Under the pieces are notes generated by a model. The model did not search any database, had not been told where the DNA came from, and saw nothing but the letters and a program-made list of their open reading frames with translations. 64,000 bases of DNA from Cellulomonas sp. 73-92 (GTDB lineage: Bacteria; Actinomycetota; Actinomycetes; Actinomycetales; Cellulomonadaceae): positions 62,001 to 126,000 of the forward strand of contig NZ_MKTH01000008.1 in NCBI RefSeq assembly GCF_001898175.1. Direction: 5' to 3'. Positions 9,097 through 21,365 of the stretch are shown in pieces. Made by a program: the position numbers and the translations under genes. Position 1 is the first letter of the stretch; the number at the start of each line of letters is the position of its first letter.

Positions 9097-9720
9097 ATGA
9101 CGTTCCGCGCACTCCGTCTACCTGGAGCATGGGAGTTCACCCCACGACAGTTCGCCGACCCGCGGGGCGTCTTCCTCGAGTACTTCCAGGGAGCGCCGTT
9201 CGCGCAGACGGTCGGACACCGACTGACGGTGGCCCAGGCGAACCTGTCCGTCTCCGCGGCGGGCGTCGTCCGGGGTCTGCACTACGCCGACGTGCCACCG
9301 AGCCAGGCGAAGTACGTCACGTGTGCGCGTGGCGCCGTGCTGGACGTCGTCGTGGACATCAGGGTCGGTTCTCCGACGTTCGGTCAGTGGGACTCGGTGC
9401 TGCTCGATGACTCCGACCGGCGCGCCATCTATCTGTCGGAGGGGCTGGGGCACGCCTTCATGTCCCTGGAGGACGGCTCGACCGTGCTCTACCTGTGCTC
9501 GGCGCCCTACGCACCGGGCCACGAGCACGGCGTGAACCCGCTGGACCCCGCGCTCGGCATCACGTGGCCGACGACCGCGCGCGACGGGGGTCCCCTGACG
9601 CCGCTGCTGTCCGACAAGGACGCGGCTGCCCCGTCTCTCGCGGAGGCCGTCGCCGGAGGCCTGCTTCCGCGGTGGGAAGTCGCCCTGGAGTTCGAGCGTT
9701 CGCTGGCACCCGAGAAGTGA
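9097..9720 (+). CDS. rmlC: dTDP-4-dehydrorhamnose 3,5-epimerase
   Basis: 207 residues with the cupin fold of RmlC. RGLHY carries the catalytic histidine and SEGLGHAF is the usual late family motif. It epimerises dTDP-4-keto-6-deoxyglucose at C3 and C5 before RmlD. AGGAGAGG lies seven bases before the ATG. Its stop overlaps the GTG start of the next glycosyltransferase by four bases, so precursor synthesis and its use are coupled. The C-terminal 40 residues are less conserved. Confidence 0.92.
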   Translation: MTFRALRLPGAWEFTPRQFADPRGVFLEYFQGAPFAQTVGHRLTVAQANLSVSAAGVVRGLHYADVPPSQAKYVTCARGAVLDVVVDIRVGSPTFGQWDSVLLDDSDRRAIYLSEGLGHAFMSLEDGSTVLYLCSAPYAPGHEHGVNPLDPALGITWPTTARDGGPLTPLLSDKDAAAPSLAEAVAGGLLPRWEVALEFERSLAPEK

Positions 9721-10658
9721 CACCGCCCGCCACGATCGAGATCCTGATGGCCGCCTACCAGGGCGGCGCCTACATCGATGCGCAGATCGAGTCGGTGCTC
9801 GCCCAGACGTGCCACGACTGGGTGCTGCGAATCCGGGACGACAACTCCGCGGACGACACCTATGCCGTCGCGCAGCGCCGCGCTGCGGACCACCCCCACC
9901 GCATCGTGGTGAACCAACGGCCGTCCAACAGCGGTTCCGCGAGCCAGAACTTCCTCGAGATGCTCGTCGGGTCGACCGGGCGATATGTCATGCTCGCCGA
10001 CGACGACGACGTCTGGCGAGAAGACAAGGTGGCGCTCACGCTGGCCGAGATGCAGCGGATCGAGGCCTCGGTCGGCGCCGGGGTGCCTGTTCTCGTCCAC
10101 ACCGACGCCGCGGTCGTCGACCAATCCCTGCGGATCACATCACCCTCGATGGCGCACGTCCAGAAGCTGCCCGTCCACGAGACGCGGCTGGCGCGGCTCC
10201 TGGTACAGAACTCCGTCACCGGGTGCACGGTCATGATCAACCGAGCGCTGGCCGACCTGGTGCGCGAACCGTTCGACGGGGTCGCGATGCACGACTGGTG
10301 GCTGGCGCTCATCGCGGCGGCCTTCGGTCGCATCGGGTACGTCGAGGCGCCGACCCTGCTCTACCGGCAGCACGGCGGCAACGCCGTCGGTGCGGTCGAT
10401 GCGCGAGATGCCCGCTACCTGCTGGGACGCGCGCTCGACGGCAACGAGACCCGGGCACGGATGCGAGCGGCATCGGCCCAAGCCTCGGCCTTCCTCGCGC
10501 AGTTCGGCGATCGCCTCTCCGCCCGGGACCTTTCCGCGGTGGCCACGTGCGCCGGTCTGGAGAACCGCGGCAAGCTGGCCCGCGTCACGGACATCGCCCG
10601 CTCAGGCCTCTGGAAGAACACCGCACTCCGGAGAATCGGGCAGATCCTCCACGTCTGA
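9717..10658 (+). CDS. Glycosyltransferase family 2, probable rhamnosyltransferase
   Basis: 313 residues, starting with GTG in a GTGA overlap with rmlC. The GT-A domain shows EILMAAYQGGAYI, RDDNSADDT and the metal-binding LADDDDVW, then HDWWLAL. This pattern fits RfbF/WbbL-like rhamnosyltransferases. Coupling to rmlC supports dTDP-rhamnose as donor, but donor and acceptor are inferred. No membrane segment is evident. It converges on the long glycosyltransferase gene with a gap of only five bases and no clear hairpin. Confidence 0.85.
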   Translation: MTPPATIEILMAAYQGGAYIDAQIESVLAQTCHDWVLRIRDDNSADDTYAVAQRRAADHPHRIVVNQRPSNSGSASQNFLEMLVGSTGRYVMLADDDDVWREDKVALTLAEMQRIEASVGAGVPVLVHTDAAVVDQSLRITSPSMAHVQKLPVHETRLARLLVQNSVTGCTVMINRALADLVREPFDGVAMHDWWLALIAAAFGRIGYVEAPTLLYRQHGGNAVGAVDARDARYLLGRALDGNETRARMRAASAQASAFLAQFGDRLSARDLSAVATCAGLENRGKLARVTDIARSGLWKNTALRRIGQILHV

Positions 10659-10663
10659 CCACC

Positions 10664-13171
10664 TCAGCTGCGTCCGGACAGTTGCCTCTTCACCCGGCCC
10701 GTCACACGCCGGCTCACCTCTCGGAGCCCGCCCACTCGGAAGTAGGCCCCGGCCAGACGCACGGAACCGACCAGGCCGAGCCGACGCACCGGTCGCCGCA
10801 CCCTGGCCGTCGCCATGGGCGAACCGCTCGTGATGGGCAGATCGGCGGCGCGCCGCGGAGACCGGCTGAACGCCACGAGAGGTCGGAGCACAGCGCTCCA
10901 ACGGAACTGCGCGACGACGCCGGTGACATTCTCTCGCGCGGCCTGCGCGGCAGCCCGGTCGTAGAGCATCTCCTCCAGCGCGGCCGCCAACTCGTCGACA
11001 TCACGCGCCGGCACCACCCTGCCCAGCCCGCGCGACGCAATGAGATCCGCGAACGTGTCACCCTCGGTCGCCACGATCGGGAGCGACGCCCACAGGTAGT
11101 CGAGCATCCGCGTCCGGAAGCTGAACGTCGTCTCAACGTGCGTGAAGTGGGTCGAGACGCCGATGTTGGCGTCGAGGAGGTAGTCCGCCCGCTCGTCGTA
11201 TGCCACCCAGCCCTCGTTGAAGAAGACGACGCGGTCGGTCAGACCCAGCTCGTCGGCGAGCTGCCGGGTCTCCCAGGCAACCCTCATCTTCGGCACGCCG
11301 GGGTTCGGGTGCGACATGCCGAGGAAGAACAGGCGGACGTCATCGTGCTTCCTATCGAGGGCCGCGACCGCGCGGACGAGCGTCAAGGGGTCGAACCAGT
11401 TGTAGAGGCCGCCACCCCACAGGATCACCTTGTCGTCCATGCCGATCCCGGGAACGGCGCCTCGGATCGCGTGCCGCCGCTGCACCGGCGGCTCGTCGCT
11501 GACCCCGAACGGCACGACTGCCAGCAGCGACGCGAGCGTCTGGTCCTCGTCGTACACCGCGGGGTTGACCCGCCCCTGGCCCGCCAGCTGGCCCAGCCAG
11601 AAGTCGCGCTGCTTCTCGGAGGCGCACAGCATGAAGTCCGCGCGCGCGATCGTCTCGTTCAGCACCCGCGTCGCGTCGGCGACCGCCAGCTCCCGCTCCC
11701 CCGGGGGCAGGTCCTTCGCCTGCTCGAGCTGCTCGAGGTGCATCGGGTCGTAGAGGTCCGCGACGAGGATCTTGGACGTCGCCGCGAGCCAGGGCGCGAC
11801 CTCGAGCAAGAGACCCTGGAAGACGATGACGTCGGCCCACTCCAGCGCCTTGCTCAGCCCGTCGCCCCACTCGGAGGACACCCGGAACGTGTCCGACGAC
11901 ACGCGGCAGCCTCCGGTCGACACGAGCCACACGTCGTGCTCGTCGGCCAGCGCCTTGGCGATCTCCCACGCGCGGATCGCGGGGCCCGCCATCTTCTCCA
12001 GCAGCGGCTCTCCCGTGACGACGAGGATCCGCTGGCCGCCCGTCAGGTGTTCCGCGATGCCGAAGGCGTCGACGAGCTCGTCGTGCGCCTTGACGTAGGA
12101 GGCCATGCCGTAGGCCGGCTCGAAGGCGTCGCGAAAGAGCGGGAAGAGCTCGCGGTCCGAGCGGCGCCGACGCGCCTGGATGTCGCGACGCGACTCCTCC
12201 AGGGACGAGAGCTGGCCGACGAACCCATCGATCGCGAACGTCGAGGTCAAGGCTGTCTTGTCAAGCTCGAGCGTGAGCTTGTCGTCGCCGCCCGGCGACC
12301 GCTCGAGGTCGAGCACCGACGAGTCGGTGCCGCTCATCGCCAGCGCGCGACGCACGGCGAGCATCAGCGCCGCCGGCAGGGTGTGGGTCAACGTCTCGTC
12401 GTCGTAGTTCTTGTACATCGCCATGAGGGCGTTGCGCTCGAGCAGGTAGCGCTCGCGGAAGCTGCCGAACTTGGCCATCGTCGCGTGGTGCTTGTGGAAC
12501 GCGATCGAGCGAGGCTCGTAGCGCACCCGCCAGCCGAGCAGGTTGAGCCGCCAGCCGAGGTCGACGTCCTCGTAGAACATGAAGAACCGCTCGTCGAAGC
12601 CGCCGACCTCGCGGTAGACGCCGGCCCGCATCACCATCGCCGCACCGGTCGCGAAGAGCACGTCCCTCGGCCGGTCGAAGTCGGTCGAGTCCGGCCGCTC
12701 GGCGTGGGGCTTGTAGCCCATGCCGTACCAGGTGAGCGCGGCGCCGACGTAGTCGACGAGCTTGCCGTCCCAGTCGAGCACCTTGCAGGCCACCGCACCG
12801 CAGCGGTCGTCGGACTCCAACGTCGCCACGGCTGCGGTGAGCCAGGAGCGGTCCGCTCGCGCGTCGTTGTTGAGGAAGGCGACGTACTCGCCCGTGGCGT
12901 GCGCCACGCCGAGGTTGCAGCCGCCGGCGAAGCCGGTGTTGGACGGCGACTCGACCACCAGGGCGCCGGGGACCGCGTCGCGGATGCGGGCCGCGCTGCC
13001 GTCGCTCGACGCGTTGTCGACGACCACCATCTCGAGGCGCTCAGCGGGCCAGTCGAGGCTCGTCAACGAGCGCAGGCACGCGATCGTGTCGTCGGCGCCC
13101 TTGTAGTTGACGAGAACGACGGACACCACGCCCGTGCGCCCCTCGTCAGACGCTCGTCGCGACGCCGTCAT
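10664..13171 (-). CDS. Two-domain glycosyltransferase (GT2 + GT4-like)
   Basis: 835 residues. Residues about 15-260 form a GT2 domain: VSVVLVNYKG, VVDNASSDGS, AFLNNDA, and FMFYEDVDLGWRL, the latter typical of rhamnosyl- and galactofuranosyltransferases. A helical, charged linker (about 290-370) leads to a GT4/GT-B-like domain (about 375-770) with GGLYNWFDPLTLV and a late LDYLWASLPIVAT stretch. The C-terminal 60 residues are basic, fitting membrane contact. GGAGGGCG precedes the ATG. The fusion suggests two successive sugar additions by one protein. Donors are unknown; rhamnose for one domain is likely from context. Confidence 0.82.
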   Translation of the reverse strand: MTASRRASDEGRTGVVSVVLVNYKGADDTIACLRSLTSLDWPAERLEMVVVDNASSDGSAARIRDAVPGALVVESPSNTGFAGGCNLGVAHATGEYVAFLNNDARADRSWLTAAVATLESDDRCGAVACKVLDWDGKLVDYVGAALTWYGMGYKPHAERPDSTDFDRPRDVLFATGAAMVMRAGVYREVGGFDERFFMFYEDVDLGWRLNLLGWRVRYEPRSIAFHKHHATMAKFGSFRERYLLERNALMAMYKNYDDETLTHTLPAALMLAVRRALAMSGTDSSVLDLERSPGGDDKLTLELDKTALTSTFAIDGFVGQLSSLEESRRDIQARRRRSDRELFPLFRDAFEPAYGMASYVKAHDELVDAFGIAEHLTGGQRILVVTGEPLLEKMAGPAIRAWEIAKALADEHDVWLVSTGGCRVSSDTFRVSSEWGDGLSKALEWADVIVFQGLLLEVAPWLAATSKILVADLYDPMHLEQLEQAKDLPPGERELAVADATRVLNETIARADFMLCASEKQRDFWLGQLAGQGRVNPAVYDEDQTLASLLAVVPFGVSDEPPVQRRHAIRGAVPGIGMDDKVILWGGGLYNWFDPLTLVRAVAALDRKHDDVRLFFLGMSHPNPGVPKMRVAWETRQLADELGLTDRVVFFNEGWVAYDERADYLLDANIGVSTHFTHVETTFSFRTRMLDYLWASLPIVATEGDTFADLIASRGLGRVVPARDVDELAAALEEMLYDRAAAQAARENVTGVVAQFRWSAVLRPLVAFSRSPRRAADLPITSGSPMATARVRRPVRRLGLVGSVRLAGAYFRVGGLREVSRRVTGRVKRQLSGRS

Positions 13172-13336
13172 TCGCCCTCCAAGACCGCTCTCGTCCCGGA
13201 ACTCGGGCGCGTCAGCGATCCTAGCCAGGCCCCCCGTGCTGCCCGGGGCAGCCAGGATCTCGACCTAGGTCCGTTACGCTACGACGCAGTGTTCGCGCGC
13301 TCAGGACCTGCAACGCGCACGCAGTCGAGGGGATCG

Positions 13337-14260
13337 ATGAGCACCACCACCGCTCAGAAGCGCGCCGAACGCCTCGCGCAGGAGCCGCTGAGACCCGCCG
13401 AGCCGACCTACTCCTTGTTCCGCGGCACCCTCGCCAACATGCGGGACATCGCCTCGAGGCGCGAGCTGCTCGGCCTGCTTGTGAACCGCGAGTTCACCGC
13501 CAAGTACAAGGACAGCGCGCTCGGCTTCGTCTGGAGCCTCATCCGCCCACTGGCCCTGCTGCTGATCTACTACATCGCGCTGGGCAAGTTCATGGGCGCG
13601 GAGAAGAACATCCCGTCGTTCGCGATCTTCATCTACTCCGGGCTGACCGCGTGGACGCTGTACTCCGAGATCATCTCGATCGGCACGTCGTCCGTCGTCA
13701 ACAACTCGGGCCTGGTGAAGAAGATCTACCTGCCGCGGGAGGTGTTCCCGCTGAGCGTGGTGGGCTCGGCCTCGATCAACTTCGCCATCCAGCTGGCGAT
13801 CCTGGTCGCGGCGACCGCCGTCACCGGGAAGTTCCCCACCGGCTCCCGGTGGTGGTACCTGCCGCTCTCGCTCGCGTTGCTGTACGTGTTCGCCACCGCG
13901 ATGGCGCTGCTCCTGTCCGCGACGAACGTCTACCTGCGTGACGTGCAGTACCTCGTCGAGGTCGCCCTCATGATCCTGTTCTGGGCGTCGCCGGTCGTGT
14001 ACTCGTGGCAGATGGCCGGCAACGCGCTCGCTGCGTCACGCGCCGGAGGTCGCCTGCTCGAGGAGCTGTACCTCGCCAACCCGGCGACCCTCATCGTTCT
14101 CGGCTTCCAGCGGGTGTTCTGGGTCGCGGGAAGCGATCGGCCCTTCCCTGCCGATCTCGGGGCGAGGCTGGGGACCGCCCTGGCCGCGTCCCTGGTGATC
14201 CTGTGGATCAGTCAACGCGTCTTTGCCCGGATGCAGGGCAACTTCGCCCAGGAGCTGTGA
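13337..14260 (+). CDS. wzm: ABC-2 polysaccharide export permease
   Basis: 307 residues with six hydrophobic segments in the ABC-2 layout. The N-terminal cytoplasmic part ends in LLVNREFTAKYKDSALGFVWSLIRP, shortened here to its core NREFTAKYKDSALG, a hallmark of Wzm/TagG/RfbA permeases. GAGGGG lies five bases before the ATG. It overlaps the ATPase gene by one base (TGATG). With Wzt it would flip the lipid-linked glycan across the membrane. The 165-base gap to the divergent glycosyltransferase holds a GACCTAGGTC palindrome and a TACGCT hexamer as possible promoter parts. Confidence 0.9.
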   Translation: MSTTTAQKRAERLAQEPLRPAEPTYSLFRGTLANMRDIASRRELLGLLVNREFTAKYKDSALGFVWSLIRPLALLLIYYIALGKFMGAEKNIPSFAIFIYSGLTAWTLYSEIISIGTSSVVNNSGLVKKIYLPREVFPLSVVGSASINFAIQLAILVAATAVTGKFPTGSRWWYLPLSLALLYVFATAMALLLSATNVYLRDVQYLVEVALMILFWASPVVYSWQMAGNALAASRAGGRLLEELYLANPATLIVLGFQRVFWVAGSDRPFPADLGARLGTALAASLVILWISQRVFARMQGNFAQEL

Positions 14261-15462
14261 TGTCGACCGCACCCAACGTCATCGAGGTCAGGAACGTCTC
14301 GAAGCACTTCGTCATCCACAAGGAGAAGTCGCTCAAGGAGCGCGTCCTCAACCCGAGGCAGTCCCGCCGGTACCGGGAGGAGTTCCGCGCGCTCGACGGA
14401 GTCAGCCTCTCCATCGCGGCCGGCTCCACCGTGGGGCTCGTCGGTCCCAACGGCTCCGGCAAGAGCACGCTGCTCAAGACCATCGGCGGGATCATCCATC
14501 CGACCAGCGGGGAGGTGCTGCTCCGCGGGCGGCTGGCGGCGCTCCTCGAGCTCGGCGCCGGGTTCCATCCCGACCTCACGGGCCGCGAGAACGTCTACCT
14601 CAACGCCTCCATCCTCGGCCTCTCACGGGAGTTCACGGACCGGAACTTCGACGCCATCGTCGACTTCTCCGGCATCGGCGACTTCATCGACACCCAGGTG
14701 AAGTTCTACTCGTCGGGGATGTACGTGCGCCTCGCCTTCGCCGTCGCCGTCCACGTCGACCCGGACATCCTGCTCGTGGACGAGGTGCTGGCCGTGGGCG
14801 ACGAGCCCTTCCAGCGCAAGTGCCTCGACCGCATCCGCACCTTCCAGAAGGAAGGCCGGACGATCATCCTCGTCTCGCACGGCATGGACCAGGTCGCAGA
14901 GTTCTGCGACCGCGTCGTCGTGCTCGAGCACGGCCGCGTCGTCGCCGACGGTGAGCCGCAGGATGCCCTCAGCGTGCTGCGTGCCGACTTCGACGAGACG
15001 CGCCGCGCCGACCTCGAGCGGCAGCGCGAAAAGCAAGCCGACGACGTGCCTCATGCCCGTTTCATCGGAGTCGGCGCAACAACCCTCGCCGATCAGTCGT
15101 TGCGGCCGGTCGTCGGCCCGGGCGAGAAGCTGACGATCGCGATGGAGATCGTCGCCGACGAGGAGGTCCGCGACTGGACCCTCGGGGTCGGCATCACGAC
15201 GCCCATCGGCACGGTTCTCTTCCAGACGACCAACGACATGCTCGGGATCGAGCTGCAACCGTTGCGCGGGCACCACCGTTTCGTCCTCGACCTGCCTCAC
15301 CTTGCGCTGGGCGACGGCGACTACACGGTGGCGACGTCCCTCTACGACAGCACCGGGCGCGAGCTCCACGCCGTACCGAACGCCTGCCAGTTCTCGGTGC
15401 GCTCCGCGGCTACGAGTCGAGGGCCGGTCGCCATGACGGCGCAGCTCATGCAGACCCAGTGA
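14260..15462 (+). CDS. wzt: ABC polysaccharide export ATPase with Wzt C-terminal domain
   Basis: 400 residues. Walker A GPNGSGKST is near residue 62, the signature YSSGMYVRLAFA near 149 and Walker B ILLVDEVLAVGD near 170, followed by the switch histidine in LVSHGMD. Residues about 265-385 form an extra beta-rich domain like the glycan-binding C-terminal domain of Wzt proteins, which reads the finished chain before export. It is translated together with Wzm. It ends convergent to a GT2 gene with 27 bases between them. Confidence 0.9.
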   Translation: MSTAPNVIEVRNVSKHFVIHKEKSLKERVLNPRQSRRYREEFRALDGVSLSIAAGSTVGLVGPNGSGKSTLLKTIGGIIHPTSGEVLLRGRLAALLELGAGFHPDLTGRENVYLNASILGLSREFTDRNFDAIVDFSGIGDFIDTQVKFYSSGMYVRLAFAVAVHVDPDILLVDEVLAVGDEPFQRKCLDRIRTFQKEGRTIILVSHGMDQVAEFCDRVVVLEHGRVVADGEPQDALSVLRADFDETRRADLERQREKQADDVPHARFIGVGATTLADQSLRPVVGPGEKLTIAMEIVADEEVRDWTLGVGITTPIGTVLFQTTNDMLGIELQPLRGHHRFVLDLPHLALGDGDYTVATSLYDSTGRELHAVPNACQFSVRSAATSRGPVAMTAQLMQTQ

Positions 15463-15489
15463 GATGCGCGGCGATGCCGGCGCTTGCGG

Positions 15490-18410
<2,921 letters not shown>

Positions 18411-18471
18411 TCTGCACAGATCCTCCACCGGCCCCTCCCCCGACGGCCGGAACGCGGCCATACCCCGTCCG

Positions 18472-18477
18472 TAGGAT
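18472..18477 (+). promoter_or_regulatory. Leaderless-type -10 (TAGGAT) for the first LCP gene
   Basis: TAGGAT ends eight bases before the ATG at 18486, and no ribosome site is present between them. Confidence 0.5.
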
Positions 18478-18485
18478 CTCGAGTC

Positions 18486-19763
18486 ATGCCCGTCCGCCAC
18501 GCCTCCGTCGCGCACCCGCGCGGTCCCCGACACGCGCGCCGCCTGGTCGCCCGCCGGGCGCTGCGCGTCGTCGCGCTCTCGCTGACCGGCGTGCTCCTGT
18601 TCGGCGTCTCGGCGTTCGCGGCCCTGGGCGCCAGGCTCAACTCGAACATCCGCCAGATGGACGTGGGCAGCCTCCTCGGCGAGCCGGCGCCGACGGACGG
18701 CACCACGGTGGAGGCCGACCCGGTGGACCCGAACGCCGGACGGCCGATCAACATCCTCGTGCTCGGCTCCGACCAGCGGAACGGCGCGAACGCCGCCATC
18801 GGCGGGGCCGATCCGAGCACCAACTCCGACACGGCGATCGTGCTGCACATCTCCGCCAACCGGGACCGGGTCGAGGCGGTGTCGATCCCCCGCGACTCGC
18901 TCGTCGACATCCCGTCGTGCCAGGCCACCAACGGCAAGAAGAGCGGGCCGCAGCACAACGCGATGTTCAACTCGGCCTTCGGCACCGGCTGGCAGCTCGG
19001 CAAGGACCTCGCATCGGCGGCCGCCTGCACGGGCCGTACGGTGCAGAACACGACCGGCCTCAAGATCGACCACTTCATCGTCGTCGACTTCGTCGGGTTC
19101 CAGGCGATGGTCAACGCGGTCGGCGGCGTCAACATCTGCATCCCGCGCGACCTGCACGACGTCTACACCGGCCTCAACCTGAAGGCCGGCCAGCAGACCC
19201 TCAACGGCGTGCAGGCGCTCCAGTTCGCCCGGGCCCGCCACGGCAACATCGGCAACGGCGGCGACCTCGACCGGATCGGCGACCAGCAGCGGCTCATCGC
19301 CGCGATCGCCAACCAGGTGCTGTCGGCGAACACGCTGGCGAACCCCGCCAAGGTGACGAGCTTCCTGTCCGCCGCCACCAGCTCGTTGACGGTCGACAGC
19401 GGGCTCAACCTGGTCACGCTCTCCGGGCTCGCCTACAGCCTGCGCTCGGTGCGGGCGAACGACATCACCTTCATGACCATCCCCGTGCTGACCGCGCCGA
19501 GCGACCCCAACCGCCTGGTCTGGGCGCCGGCCGCCAAGATCGTCTGGGCGGACATGGTCGCCGACAAGCCGATCGCGGGGGCCGACGCACCGGTGAGCAC
19601 CCCGTCGTCGTCCGCCACCCCGAGCCACGCGGCCACGTCCGGCGGCGCGACGGCGACGACGGCCCCGGCCGGGACCGCCACCGCGACCCCGACGCCGGCC
19701 CAGACCAAGGTCGCCGGCCAGCAGCCCTTCACCCCCGCCGACGTCACCGCCGTCTGCAAGTGA
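18486..19763 (+). CDS. LytR-CpsA-Psr (LCP) family wall-glycopolymer ligase
   Basis: 425 residues. A short basic cytoplasmic N-terminus and one membrane helix (about 28-50) lead to an extracellular LCP domain (about 85-335). Visible motifs are INILVLGSDQR, NSDTAIVLHI, VEAVSIPRDS with the conserved Arg/Asp, and DLDRIGDQQRLI. These bind the polyprenyl-pyrophosphate donor. The tail (about 355-425) is Ala/Thr/Pro-rich. LCP proteins move finished glycopolymers from the lipid carrier to peptidoglycan. Next to rmlB and a second LCP gene, it probably attaches the rhamnose polymer. It is likely leaderless. Confidence 0.9.
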   Translation: MPVRHASVAHPRGPRHARRLVARRALRVVALSLTGVLLFGVSAFAALGARLNSNIRQMDVGSLLGEPAPTDGTTVEADPVDPNAGRPINILVLGSDQRNGANAAIGGADPSTNSDTAIVLHISANRDRVEAVSIPRDSLVDIPSCQATNGKKSGPQHNAMFNSAFGTGWQLGKDLASAAACTGRTVQNTTGLKIDHFIVVDFVGFQAMVNAVGGVNICIPRDLHDVYTGLNLKAGQQTLNGVQALQFARARHGNIGNGGDLDRIGDQQRLIAAIANQVLSANTLANPAKVTSFLSAATSSLTVDSGLNLVTLSGLAYSLRSVRANDITFMTIPVLTAPSDPNRLVWAPAAKIVWADMVADKPIAGADAPVSTPSSSATPSHAATSGGATATTAPAGTATATPTPAQTKVAGQQPFTPADVTAVCK

Positions 19764-19859
19764 CGGTGTCGCCCGCCCCTGCGTGTTGCGGCAGGTGATG
19801 CCCGCGGGCCCTCCGTACGATCGACGGGCCGGCAGCGGCCCCACGGGCAGGGAGGACGC

Positions 19860-21302
19860 ATGACGAACGAGCGCGCCAACCCGCCGAGCTTCACGCCCGG
19901 CGCCCCACGACGCCCGCAGCGGAACGACGACGAACCCGTCGTCGTCGTCGGTCGCGGCCCGGCCAGTCCGCCGGCGCCGGTCCGCCGGCCAACCCCACCC
20001 GCCGCACCTCGAGTCACGGCGCGCCCGGGCGGTTCGGCCCAACCCGTCCCACCGCTGCGGGGCTCGGGCGCGCGGCCGGCCGCGCAGGCCGCGCGTGGCT
20101 CAGCCCCACGGTCCACGCCACGTGCCGGTGAGCCGTGGGCGGATCCGCCCATGGCCGCCACGCGCGTCGACTCCCTCGCGTCGTCGCGGCCCGTCCTCCC
20201 GGGCTCGCCCGCTCGTCCGGTCCCGGGCTCGTCGACGACGTCCGCCGGTGCGGTCCCTCGACGGTCGACCACTGCCACCCGATCCGGGTCTGGCCTGCCC
20301 CCCGCGATGGCCGACGCGCGCCCGACGAGACCGGGTGCCGAGGCGGCAGGCCCCCGGCGCACCCACCGCGTCCGCCTCGCCGTGCTGGTGCTCGTCGTGC
20401 TGCTGGTCCTCGCCCTCGCCTGGCCGGTCGGCCTGGCGGTCTGGGCGAACAAGAAGATCCAGCACACCGCCGCGCTCTCCAGCGCCGCTGCCACACCCGG
20501 CACGACGTACCTCATCGCGGGCTCGGACGCCCGCGGCGGGGACGGGATCCCGCAGGACGGCACGCAGGGGGCCCGCACCGACACGATCCTGCTGCTGCAC
20601 GTGCCGCAGCACGGCCCGACGTCGCTCATCTCGCTGCCGCGGGACACGTACGTGACGATCGACGGCCACGGGCCCGCGAAGCTCAACGCCGCCTTCGCCT
20701 GGGGTGGCGCGCCGCTCCTCGTCCACACGGTCGAGCAGCTCACCGGGCTGAAGATCGACCACTACGCCGAGGTCGGTCTCGGCGGCGTCAAGGACGTGGT
20801 CGACGCGGTCGGCGGCGTCAACGTCTGCTACAACCGGGACGCCAACGACCCGGAGTCCGGCATGGTCTGGACGGCGGGCTGCCACGACATCAACGGCACC
20901 CAGGCCGTCGCCTACTCGCGGATGCGCAAGGCGGATCCCGAGGGCGACATCGGCCGCGAGAAGCGCCAGCGCCAGCTCGTCGGCGCGATCCTCGGCAAGC
21001 TGGACGTCGCCAGCCTCGTGTGGCATCCGAGCGAGCAGGTCAAGCTCATCGACGCCGGCACGGGCGCGCTGACGCTGGACAACCAGGCGAACATCCGGAC
21101 GCTGGCGAGCCTTGCCCTCGCGTTCCGCGCGGCGAACGGGCCGGGCGGGGTCACGGGCACTCCGCCGCTCAAGAGCATCGACTACCGCCCCGGCAACGTC
21201 GGCTCGACCGTGCTCATCGACCCGGCGAAGGCACCCGCCTTCTGGCAGCAGGTCCGTGACGGCAAGCTCCCCGCGGGGACGGTCGGCGGCATCCCGGGCT
21301 GA
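19860..21302 (+). CDS. LytR-CpsA-Psr (LCP) family protein with long disordered N-terminus
   Basis: 480 residues. The first 150 residues are Pro/Arg/Ser/Ala-rich and probably disordered in the cytoplasm. A membrane helix follows (about 165-190), then the LCP domain (about 210-410) with YLIAGSDARGG, ARTDTILLLH, ISLPRDTYV, KLNAAFAWGG and DIGREKRQRQ. GGGAGG lies five bases before the ATG. It is more canonical than the first LCP protein because it keeps the KLNAAF motif. The two may attach different polymers or overlap in function. A TACGAT hexamer at 19817 could be its own promoter. Confidence 0.9.
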   Translation: MTNERANPPSFTPGAPRRPQRNDDEPVVVVGRGPASPPAPVRRPTPPAAPRVTARPGGSAQPVPPLRGSGARPAAQAARGSAPRSTPRAGEPWADPPMAATRVDSLASSRPVLPGSPARPVPGSSTTSAGAVPRRSTTATRSGSGLPPAMADARPTRPGAEAAGPRRTHRVRLAVLVLVVLLVLALAWPVGLAVWANKKIQHTAALSSAAATPGTTYLIAGSDARGGDGIPQDGTQGARTDTILLLHVPQHGPTSLISLPRDTYVTIDGHGPAKLNAAFAWGGAPLLVHTVEQLTGLKIDHYAEVGLGGVKDVVDAVGGVNVCYNRDANDPESGMVWTAGCHDINGTQAVAYSRMRKADPEGDIGREKRQRQLVGAILGKLDVASLVWHPSEQVKLIDAGTGALTLDNQANIRTLASLALAFRAANGPGGVTGTPPLKSIDYRPGNVGSTVLIDPAKAPAFWQQVRDGKLPAGTVGGIPG

Positions 21303-21306
21303 GCCT

Positions 21307-21338
21307 CGGGTCTCCACCCGGGCTCCACCCCAGGGTGG
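21307..21338 (+). terminator. Candidate terminator after the second LCP gene
   Basis: Two short adjacent hairpins, CGGGT/ACCCG and CCACC/GGTGG, begin four bases after the stop. Stems are only five pairs, so support is modest. Confidence 0.3.
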
Positions 21339-21365
21339 TGGGCCGGGCACGACCCCGCCGGTTGC

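Noticed and set aside
13262-13271. GACCTAGGTC as a third DevR box
   Set aside because: Only three bases per arm match the DevR pattern; it is a simple palindrome in a divergent promoter gap.
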